A stretch of DNA of 64,000 nucleotides from Athene noctua. Lineage: Eukaryota; Chordata; Aves; Strigiformes; Strigidae. Both the position numbers and the translations under genes were made by a program. Each line of letters starts with the position of its first letter. Positions within the stretch are counted from its first letter, which is position 1. The stretch is from assembly GCF_965140245.1 (NCBI RefSeq), contig NC_134052.1, positions 186,001 through 250,000 on the forward strand. The letters are read 5' to 3'. Below are positions 52,961-62,329 of this stretch, piece by piece. The notes beneath the pieces were generated by a model that was given only the letters and a program-made list of their open reading frames with translations, was not told where the DNA came from and ran no database searches.

Positions 52961-55559
52961 TTTTCAGGACACCTGAAAGAAGAAACAAAATCCACCTGAG
53001 ACAGAAAACACCCTTGTGGCTTTATATTCCAAAGGCTTTTGCTTAAGAGGCCATCACTGCACTGGCTCAAATTCACAGAGCAGTCTCTCAGAAGACATTT
53101 CCAACAGGAACTGGAATGAAGCTCTGCCCAGTGAGATGATAAAAGAATGTGACACAAAGCAATTATAGCGGTGAACAACAAAATGCTATTGAACACAATT
53201 AGCCAGTGGAAGCCCCAGAGATAATCCACCTATTTCTTTCAAAACAAAGAGCACAGAACATGTATGATAGAGAAACAGAGATCTGGTGGCCATCTTGAGA
53301 AGTACTAGAGCTTGACCAAAGGACCCAATAGAGACATGTAAAGAAAACAGAAAAAACATTCAGGCAAACCTGTTCACAGCTTCCTGGGATTTACTACCAT
53401 CATATTTACTAATCTGAAAACTTAAGGTGAACACTATGGTCCTTTGAGAAATGCAGCCTCCTGCACCATGGGGGCCACGAAGAAAGTGTTATGATTCAAG
53501 CAGCAAGATCTACTAAAGCATACACAGGAGTCATCCAATCTGGAACTTCAGGTTTCAGACAAAAAAGATACACCTTGTCATGTAACACTAGTCACCACAA
53601 ACTTCTTTAAATTGTTCCTCTAATTTTTCAACTTCAATTGCGTGTTCATTACACCCTGAATCCCTCTGATGTTTGATTTCCTTTCCCCATACAGGTGCGC
53701 TATTAAGAACCTCTCAAGACTCTCTGCATTAAAGGATGGAGACTGAACTTCCTCAAATCTCTTTAATGTAACAGTTTCTCCATTTTCTTTCTTAAGCTCA
53801 AAAATGGCCAGGCCTCTAGATCCAAGTCAGACAGCCCAAGAGTGAAGATTTTCCTGCATGTGTGCCAGAAAATGTTTTATTCATACAGTTAATTCTCGCA
53901 CCTAGGTTACAGGTACTGCTGCAGGAACTGGGCTGTCCAGAGACTTGGCCAACATAATGAAATGGCTCCAACATTTCAAGATCCCTAAAGTTGTTTGCTC
54001 ATAACCTCACACCTGAGAATATTATACCAGAGCTGCACCACATGTAAGAATTAAGTCACTTCCCCACCCACCTCTAACAATCATCCGTTAATACAATCAA
54101 GAATAAAACATAATCCTTTAGCAATATCCGAGCACTGGAAGTTCTTAAATACTTCACCAAGGCACACTAACCTCATTTTCAACTTATTACCTCTTGGGCT
54201 ATAGTGCTATCACAAATATAATCATCCTTAGTTTATATGTAACGGTTACTAGAGTATTTACATTCAACTTTGAGTCATCTACATACATACATATGATTTA
54301 ATTCACTCCTGCACTCGGTATGAACAAGTACATCAGTATGATTGAGGACCATGAAAAAGCACTATGCCAAACCTGAGTTCTACAACAAAATTCCCACCCA
54401 CAACTATATTTTCATATATGTAATTTAGCCAACACATCCGGCTACATCTAGGTTGGATTCTTCATCCTGAAGAGAGGTACCCGGAGGGGAGGGGGAATGC
54501 AGGCGACAATAGGGACCCATCAAATCATGAGCAGCATGGAGAAGTGAATAGGGAATGACATTCACCCAAATTATAAGAGTGGATGAACTATCACCCGGTG
54601 GGTTCAAAACAAAGGTCTTTATTCACACAGCGTTTAGCCACGGAATGCACTGTTACAGAGCACTGTGGATGCTCCAACAAAGAAAAACACACATGCAGTG
54701 TTCAGAAAAACCCAAAACAAAACAGCACAAAAGTTTACAGAAAAAGCTTTTCATTAAACAAAGCCATGCCTTGTGACCCTGAACCACAACTAGCTGACAA
54801 CTAAGAGCACAGAAAGAAGCATCGTTGTATGACTGTCCTGTGTTTTCTGTTCTTTCTTAGTCATTTACTGTTGGCCAACGCCACAGAGAAGATCTTGAGT
54901 TAGGTGAACCTTCAGTCTCACCCCATGATATCTGTGCCCTTTGTACTCTGTACAGAACACTTTCATTGGTATAACAACATGTTTTTATCAGAACACATTC
55001 TGTTCAAACAACACAGACCTACTATTGACTTTGCGATTCACATGTAATGCACATACTCCATGTAATTCACCTGTAACGCATATACTCCTTATAAAGTTAT
55101 TCTTTCTAAAAAGTACCATGAGTCCTTATTAATTTCAAATGAGTAGAAAAATCATGACAGATTTTTAAGTATCTTTCATTAAACACTGAAGAAGCTCAAA
55201 ATAATTTTCATAAAAGCCTTTCAGCTTGCTCAAAAAGCTGCCTATGCCCAACATCTCTGCAGAGGAAAAAAAAAAAAAAAACCAAAACAAAACCAAACAA
55301 AAAAACCAACACGGCGAAAAACCCCAAAACATCACAAAACAAGAAAAGAACGATACCTGAAACTTTGCAGATCTACAGAAAACCTAAAGGGACATGAACC
55401 TTATTGCTGAGGAGCTTAAACAGGTCCTCTCCTCAAAATTACTTGCTTTTATTTTGAAATTCCAAGAAATGACAATTCCACTCTCGCTTTGCAAGGAGCC
55501 TCCTGGAAAAACACCAGGAAAATCCAGGAAAAAAGAATGATGCTCCGGAAGCTCAGCTG

Positions 55560-57150
55560 AGCTCTCAGCAGCACACGCACCTCTGCCCAGCGGCTTCCCA
55601 ACCGCGATCCTCCGCAACTTATCGACTCCGGGTTCTCCAACGGGCCGCGGCAGCAGAACCAACCCGCCCCGGCCGGCCGCGGCTCCCGCCCTGCTCCGAA
55701 CACCGCAGCTCACCCGCGCCCGCCCGCAGCCTCCAGCCCCTGCGCGCCCCGGCCTAAGCGCCGTCCGCCCCGCCGGCTGCCGAGACCCGGGAGCCGCCCG
55801 CCCGCGGCGGCCCGGCGCTCCCCCGCCTCCCGTCACTCCCCGCCCCGCAATGTAAACAGCTCCGGGGCCGCTCCCCGCCGCTGTCAGCTCCGGCTGCAAG
55901 AACGGCAGCAGGGCCGGACCCCGCGGCCGAGGCTGGTCACTCTGCACAGCGCCATCGTGGGGGGGAGCCGGGGAGGGACAGCATCGCGGCGGGGACAGCC
56001 GGATCCGCCCGCTACGTGGCCATAGGAACAACCAAAACTCACACGGCCGGGCCGCGGCCTCGGGGCGAGGGCAGCCCCGCCCGGCGCTCAGGCCCCTCAA
56101 AGGTGCGGGACGGGCCCCGGGAGGCCAGCGGCTCCGAGAGCGAAGGACGGGGAGAGGCGACCAATGGCGGCGAGAGGGGCGCAGGCCTCCCGGGCCGCCC
56201 CGCAGGCCAGGGCCACAGCGCTCCGCGGGTCGAGCCCGCGGCTCGCCCAGCGGCGGGGCCCAGTCCCCCACCCGGCAGTACCTGCGCCACGGGCGGGTGC
56301 TGTCCTCGTTCGGGCGCCTGCGGTCCTGCGGCGGCAGCGGCGGCTCCCGGATCCGGCGCTGGCTGCGCTGTCGGTGGGGGATGGGCCCGCGGGCTCCGGG
56401 GCCCCTCTCTAGGCGTCTAAACCTCGGCTGGACAGCGCCGCTCGGCCGGCCCCGGGGCGGCAGGCGGCGAGGGGCGGCGCGACCGCGGCGGGCGGTCCCC
56501 AGGCCCGCGCTGGGTCCCGGCTCTGGCACAGGCGGCGGCTCCCCGAAATGGCGCCCGGCGCGTCTCGCTGCTCGCAGGCTCGGCGCACGGCACGGGGGCG
56601 CCCAGCGCCCTGCGCAGGGGCTCTCGCGAGACGCAGCGGCCAGACAAGGCCGCGCGCGCCCGCGCCCGCCGCCTCTCGCGAGACATCGCGCCCGGAAGCG
56701 GCGGCCCGAGCGCTCGCGAGACCCGGGCGGGCGGCGCCGTCACGCGCCTCCGAGCTCTCGCGGGAGCCCGCGCGCCCGCCGGGGGCGCCGCGACAGGTCA
56801 AAGGTGACCGGCGGGAGCCGCCCCCGGCCCGGGCCCCCTCCCCGGCAGGGTCGGCGTGCGGCGGCCTTCGCCCGGCCGGGCGCCGCGGGCGCCGGAGCGG
56901 GGCAGCCGGTGCATCCGTGTCATCCGTGTCGGGGCGGCTCAGCAGCGCGCCCGGGGCTGCCTCGGGGACAGCCCAGAGCCGTCAGGTGCTCCCGGCGGCC
57001 GAGTGCCGAGCTCCGCGCCAGGGGAAGGAGCCCTGCCACCGCCTCTCGCTTTGCGGCAAATCTGTTGCAACTACCCCTCTCCCCGGTTTCATTCCGTCGT
57101 GTGCCGCAGCCCTGTCCCGGCTGTACAAGGGGCTCTTGCCCGGGGTAGGT
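55560..57150. promoter_or_regulatory. CpG island with RBM39 promoter and non-coding first exon
   Basis: Dense CpG sequence about 2.6-4.2 kb upstream of the RBM39 start-codon exon, whose acceptor is at 52973. Two donor-like sites on the minus strand could end the 5' UTR exon: GCGCAG|GTACTG at 56282/56281 and GCGCGG|GTGAGC at 55714/55713. I favour the first because the CGCG elements lie just above it. Transcripts are needed to decide. Confidence 0.65.
56622..56765. promoter_or_regulatory. Cluster of TCTCGCGAGA (CGCG) elements and an ETS site
   Basis: Two perfect palindromes TCTCGCGAGA at 56622-56631 and 56674-56683, one with a single change (GCTCGCGAGA, 56712-56721) and a fourth degenerate copy (TCTCGCGGGA, 56756-56765). 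An ETS-type CCGGAAGC lies at 56692-56699. The palindrome is a known core-promoter element of housekeeping genes, bound by BANP, and TATA-less promoters often depend on it. Assignment to RBM39 comes from position; a divergent transcript to the right is also possible. Confidence 0.75.
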
Positions 57151-57336
57151 GTGTGCGCTAAGCAAAGTGTTACCTTTTCCCCTTTCATGCGCACCGTGTG
57201 ACCACGAGTGGTTTAGTCTCTTAGCAACAAAAGCTGTGTTAGCTCTTTGAATGCTAATTGCGCTACACAGTTACTGGAACACCGGGAGTCTGTCCTGTGT
57301 AGACAGGCCATTTAACGTCTGTGTCCACATTTCTGC

Positions 57337-57906
57337 TGAAAGGGCTCAAACCAATGAATTTCTAATTAAGACTAAACTATGATGCAGGAAAGTTTTGCTT
57401 GTGTTTGTTTCCCAAGGACGACTCAGCTGTTTTCCCTCGGCCTCCGTCTAGACAAAAGTGAAACGCTCCCTGTATAACTCGCTGAGGGCAGACTCAAAGC
57501 CCTCAACAGGCACTTGGGCAAATTAAGATAGGGGGAACTTGAACAAAAGGACACAGAGATACCATCTAGGGAGGGTGATCTTGCCGATTTAGGAAGAAGA
57601 CACCTGGACTTCACTTCACAGCACAAGCAGACACCGTGAAGAAGACCAGGTACTTCCCTTGAGCACCAAAGACCCTCACTCTTACTTTTACTACAAGTGC
57701 TCTGACTATGTAAATGAATCCCGGGAACTCATTATGATAAGACACCCCTTTCCAGGAAATCTAACAAGTATGTATGATTTGTGTGTGTGTAAACTGATGT
57801 CCCTCACTAGTGGAGAATCCCCAGGGCGACCCCAGCACTGCTAATAAAGAATACCTGCTGAACAGTTATGTTGGATTCTGACTGTTCAGTGAATTTCTTG
57901 GTTTCA
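57337..57906 (+). repeat. Probable solo LTR (approximate ends)
   Basis: The block has the look of an avian LTR: AATAAA at 57843-57848 followed by a short U5-like segment ending GGTTTCA at 57906, and a possible start TGAAAGG at 57337. I found no convincing target-site duplication, so the boundaries are uncertain by tens of bases. No coding sequence is attached. Confidence 0.4.
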
Positions 57907-58496
57907 CTACCCACATCTGTTGCATCAAATAACTTTGTGCTTGCTGTAAAAGAAAACTAACACTTTTCCTGAGATCCCAGTTGACCCTTACATTAACGTT
58001 TCCAGTGTAAGTATGACATCTTGTGTCTCAGCCCCAAGTGTGATTGTGTTGGGGATCTCATGCCAGAGGAGGAAAGCCCACTGCCTTTTCGACAGGGAAA
58101 TAACTGAACTGGCGTGACAAACATACAATCTCTGTAAGTCGTGTCTGGGTCAGGAAGTCCCAGAGCTCCTGAGGCTGGTGCCTGAAAGCACAGGAGGAAA
58201 CATATGTGCTTACCTTGCTGAAATACTTTTATCTTGTCTTGGGATGATGGTCTGGAGTAGTTAAAGATTTGATGTTTCAAGCTTGTTCTTTATTGTAGGA
58301 CAGGGGAATAGAGCAGATTAGGTCATAGATTGGGCAGGGAGGTAAAATTGTGTTTCTTAACAGTTGGTTCTTCTGATGTGATTTAGCAAGGCCTGTGGTC
58401 TGACCTTCCTCTGGTTGAGGTCTCAATGGAATCCATTAAGTTTATTAAGAGTAACAAGATCTGAAGGTGTTACAGCTGTACCTGTCTGTCAGAAAC

Positions 58497-58889
58497 TATT
58501 GGGATTCTAGAGGACTTTCTGTGAGAGAATGGACATATGAGCAATCCTGCGTGAGAACAAGACTGATGAGAGCCTCAGCCGAGCGCGAATGCGATAAGGA
58601 TGTGACCCTGAATGAGGGGGGAGAAACTCGAGGAGACAAACAACCCCCGGCAGGGGTTGGGACGGAAGAGGAAGTTCCACAGGGCAGGCAGCCTGGCACG
58701 GCTGATGTGGCACTTTTTATCCAATCGTAAGAAGGTTTAAAGCGCGGGCTAGGTTAACTGTCCAGTCTTGAGGACTTGTACTGCATGTTACTCACGTGTG
58801 CGGGAGAACATTATAAAAGGGCTGAATTAGTTGTAATACACGGGCATGGCTTGATCACATTGGTCGTGTGCGTGCTCAGCTCTCCCACA
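58497..58889 (+). mobile_element. Solo LTR with target-site duplication (393 bp)
   Basis: A 393-base block is flanked by the direct repeat AGAAAC (58491-58496 and 58890-58895), extendable to AGAAACTA if the left edge shifts. The right end TCTCCCACA pairs with a degenerate left end TATTGGGA (canonical would be TGTGGGA). TATAAAAG lies at 58812-58819 and an AATACA signal variant at 58835-58840, then a 49-base U5-like tail. A 6-bp duplication would suit ERV-K-like elements. No internal retroviral sequence remains. Confidence 0.65.
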
Positions 58890-60512
58890 AGAAACTACCC
58901 CCCTTAATGGGCCACCACTGTCTGACAGCTTTTTAGCTACTTTAGTCCCAAGTGTAACTTAAATTGTCACTGACCTGGCATTCTAGTGCAGCTTTTAGCC
59001 CAAGCCCCTGCAGCTTGTTGGAATCTTGAAGCTGTATGATTTAACTCAGAAAGTAAGTAGTGTTGTGTGAAACAAAACCCAGTTGCCTCATTAACAGTGC
59101 TTTTTTTCCCCTGGGAGCCCACAAAATCGCTCATTTGTATTTTAATTTAATAATACGCAGTAAGTTTTGGCCAACTGTTCAACATAGGGTAGATAACACT
59201 GAGTGGGTTTCCTGCTGAAGTCAGCCCAAGAATAACAGCTGGGAGTTTTAGGTTATTTCCTTTTTGTCCTACAAATCTGAAACAATGTAAAGAGAAGTTC
59301 TAAACAAACTTTGCCTCCCGAAATGACAATTTTGCTATTTCATATAGAGACACTTAAACCAATTAAGGTACAAGAACTCAGGCCCAGAGATTTCCAAATG
59401 AAAACCTGTTTTCATGAAACTGCCAGTCTATTGTATCATTTAATGTAATTTCTAACAAAGTTCCTGAAATGTTAATAGCCTAAAAAGATCCTGAAGCTCT
59501 TCTCCAGTGTCCAAATCTTTCCAAACTGAACTGGTCAACTTAATTGAGTTTGGGACATTTAGGAAAAATGAGCTGTTTAAATTTTTTTTAAAAGCATTGG
59601 CTATAATAGGTCTATTCCAACCTAATAATTTATGTACAGGTTGGTTGTAAACAAAATGAATAATTTTCTCACAGACAAAATGAGGTTTATTGTGGTGGTT
59701 CCCACAGCACCGCACATGTCCCTCACCCCACCGCCACCACTCGTGGCTCGTTCCTGCTGCTCCTGTCAGCCACAGCCACCAAAAGGTCGGGTCAGGTCTA
59801 ACCAGATCCCTGTTCTTTGTTCCCCCATCACTGTGACAAGTATGTGCTTGGGCTCGTGCTGAATTTCTCTGAGGGTTTTTCTCTCCCTGTTTCCCTACGG
59901 AGCCAGGCTCTGGAAGGAGGCCGGACGTCTTTTTTTTTTTTTTCCCGGTTGGTGTGGGAGGAAGGATGACCCCAACACCCCTCGGGCTGGCTACTTACAG
60001 ACTGGGTGGGGGTGGCTAATGAGGGACCTTGACTGGGAAGCAGCCGCACAAGCTCCGTGTCCGGCCAGGCGCCGGCCCTGGTGTGCCGAAGTGCTTCCCT
60101 GGCTGGCAGCGGCTCGGCTGCTGGTGCCCGGGTCTGCGGGGCCGCTGCCGCCGTTGCTACGTGCTCGGCTGAATTCACCTCTGGAGCTGACGGGAAGGCG
60201 GGGGGAAGCTCTCAGTAACACATTTCCTAAGAAAAGTTTTCCAAGTTGTGGGATGACTTGATCTGTCTGCAGGAGGGACTGGCTCTGGCTGCAGAGCTGT
60301 GCAGGGAACGCCAGCCACTGCTGGTGTCTCTTCATCCTCCGTGACTCTGCTGCGAGCGCCAGGGTGTTGTGATAAACGGGTCCCTGGGGAGACACAGAGG
60401 GCTTGGGGTGGGAGCCGTTCGTCTTACCCAGCGCTGCGGGTGGGGGAAGCGATCTCACAGAATTAACACCAAAAAACCGAAAGAAAATTAGGGAAGTAAA
60501 AGTAGCTGTGCT
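58890..60512. other. Intergenic DNA left of the tRNA gene
   Basis: AT-rich to about 59.6 kb, then a poly-T run (about 59930-59943) and a CpG-richer stretch (about 60020-60200). No gene is supportable. The longer open frames near 59991-60521 on the minus strand run into the tRNA gene's 3' flank and show no domain. Confidence 0.5.
60498..60501 (-). terminator. RNA polymerase III T-run terminator of tRNA-Glu
   Basis: First TTTT on the minus strand after the tRNA 3' end. Confidence 0.7.
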
Positions 60513-60584
60513 TTCCCACACCGGGAGTCGAACCCGGGCCGCCTGGGTGAAAACCAGGAATCCTAACCGCTAGACCATGTGGGA
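60513..60584 (-). tRNA. tRNA-Glu (anticodon TTC), 72 nt
   Basis: The minus strand folds as a full cloverleaf. The acceptor stem TCCCACA pairs with TGTGGGA plus discriminator A; the anticodon stem CCTGG/CCAGG holds the loop TTTTCAC, giving anticodon TTC; the T arm contains GGTTCGACTCC, which is also the B box. The sequence matches the vertebrate tRNA-Glu(TTC) consensus as I know it. A TTTT terminator for RNA polymerase III lies 12 bases past the 3' end (60498-60501). There is no intron and no encoded CCA. Confidence 0.97.
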
Positions 60585-60630
60585 CCGCATGGCAGCCACT
60601 CTTGCCAGGCTGCCTGCACTCTGTGCGGCC

Positions 60631-61623
60631 GGTACTGCCGGTACTGCCTGTGCTACCGGTACTGTCTGTGCTACCGGTACTGTCTGTGCTACCGGTACTG
60701 CCGGTACTGCCGGTACTGCCTGTGCTACCGGTACTGTCTGTGCTACCGGTACTGTCTGTGCTACCGGTACTGCCGGTACTGCCTGTGCTACCGGTACTGC
60801 CTGTGCTACCGGTACTGTCTGTGCTACCGGTACTGCCGGTACTGCCTGTGCTACCGGTACTGTCTGTGCTACCGGTACTGTCTGTGCTACCGGTACTGCC
60901 GGTACTGCCTGTGCTACCGGTACTGCCTGTGCTACCGGTACTGTCTGTGCTACCGGTACTGCCGGTACTGCCTGTGCTACCGGTACTGTCTGTGCTACCG
61001 GTACTGTCTGTGCTACCGGTACTGCCGGTACTGCCTGTGCTACCGGTACTGTCTGTGCTACCGGTACTGCCGGTACTGCCGGTACTGCCTGTGCTACCGG
61101 TACTGTCTGTGCTACCGGTACTGTCTGTGCTACCGGTACTGCCGGTACTGCCTGTGCTACCGGTACTGTCTGTGCTACCGGTACTGTCTGTGCTACCGGT
61201 ACTGCCGGTACTGCCGGTACTGTCTGTGCTACCGGTACCGTCTGTGCTACCGGTACTGCCGGTACCGCCGGTACTGCCGATACTGTCTGTGCTACCGGTA
61301 CTGCCGATACTGTCTGTGCTACCGGTACTGCCGGTACTGCCGGTACTGTCTGTGCTACCGGTACTGTCTGTGCTACCGGTACTGCCGGTACTGCCTGTGC
61401 TGTCTGTACTGTCTGTGCTGCCGGTATACTGCCGGTACTGTCTGTACCGTCTGTACTGTCTGCACTGTCTGTGCTGCCGGTACTGCCGGTACTGTCTGTA
61501 CTGTCTGTACTGCCCGTACTGCCATCACTGCTGGTACCGTGTGTACTGCCGGTACTGCCTGTACTGCCTGTACCACCTGCACTGCCTGTGCTGCCTGCTG
61601 CCTGTACTGCCTGCATTGCCTGA
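60631..61623. repeat. Minisatellite of 9-bp units with higher-order structure
   Basis: From 60631 to about 61395 the DNA is almost entirely made of the 9-mers GGTACTGCC, GGTACTGTC and TGTGCTACC. They combine as A (GGTACTGCC), B (A + TGTGCTACC) and C (GGTACTGTC + TGTGCTACC). The order runs in blocks such as ABCC (63 bp), AABCC, ABBC and ABC, a higher-order pattern. From about 61395 to 61623 the units degenerate. Because 9 is a multiple of 3, at least four frames stay open for hundreds of codons (Gly-Thr-Ala, Val-Leu-Pro, Tyr-Cys-Arg or Val-Pro-Val-Ala-Gln strings). I regard these as artefacts. Confidence 0.93.
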
Positions 61624-61639
61624 TCTCGCCGCCTGCTTC

Positions 61640-62046
61640 CCGCACTGCCCTCTGCCCGCACTGCCCCCTGCCCGCACTGCCCTCTGCCCGCACTGCCCTC
61701 TGCCTGCAGTGCCCCTTGCCCGCACTGCCCCCTGCCCGCAGTGCCCCCTGCCTGCAGTGCCCCCTGCCCGCACTGCCCTCTGCCCGCACTGTCCCCTGCC
61801 CGCACTGTCCCCTGCCCGCAGTGCCCCTTGCCCGCACTGCCCCTGCCCGCAGTGCCCCCTGCCTGCAGTGCCCCCTGCCCGCACTGCCCTCTGCCCGCAC
61901 TGCCCTCTGCCCGCACTGTCCCCTGCCCGCACTGCCCCTGCCCGCAGTGCCCCTTGCCCGCACTGTCCCCTGCCTGCAGTGCCCCCTGCCCGCACTGCCC
62001 TCTGCCCGCACTGCCCCCTGCCCGCACTGCCCCCTGCCTGCCCGCG
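61640..62046. repeat. Minisatellite of 16-bp units, G-rich on the minus strand
   Basis: About 25 units of the type CACTGCCCYCTGCCCG, mixed with CAGTGCCCCCTGCCTG variants and a few shortened copies. On the minus strand each unit has G runs (GGGCAGGGGGCAGTGC), so several G-quadruplexes could form. It directly abuts the 9-bp array and the CpG-rich patch to the right. Sixteen is not a multiple of three, so the open frames cycle through one repeat register every 48 bases and have no coding meaning. Confidence 0.9.
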
Positions 62047-62300
62047 TCGCTGCCGGGGGGGGACGGGTGCGGGCAGGGGGTGCGCACGGGGGCAGCCCGC
62101 CCCCCCCGCAATGCTCTGCAGCCGCGCCGGGAAGCGGCGCCCGGGGGCCGCACCGGGGCCGTGTGGCCGCGCCCCCCCGTGCACACCGGCCCGGCAGAAG
62201 GAAGTAACCCTCGGGGTGGGGGGCGGGAGGCGCTCACGGGTCGTGGGAGTGCGGACACGGGCTGCGAGCAAAGGAGTCGGGCTGCCGCACTCCTCGAGTT
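62047..62300. promoter_or_regulatory. Small CpG-rich patch right of the minisatellites
   Basis: High GC and CpG with G and C runs. It could be a weak CpG-island promoter. In human, PHF20 follows RBM39, but I see no PHF20 exon in this window. Confidence 0.35.
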
Positions 62301-62329
62301 ACACTGCACTGAATGAAGAAGGCTGATGG

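Noticed and set aside
55384..56529. 381-codon minus-strand frame in the RBM39 CpG island
   Set aside because: Arg/Pro/Gly/Ala-rich translation of GC-rich DNA. The RBM39 start is clearly in the exon at 52910-52960, and other frames here are equally open.
56297..57201. Overlapping plus-strand frames of 283 and 217 codons right of the RBM39 promoter
   Set aside because: GC-rich, low-complexity products in two frames at once; no domain and no supporting splice structure.
60631..62046. CRISPR-like array
   Set aside because: Repeats are head-to-tail with no unique spacers, and the context is vertebrate.
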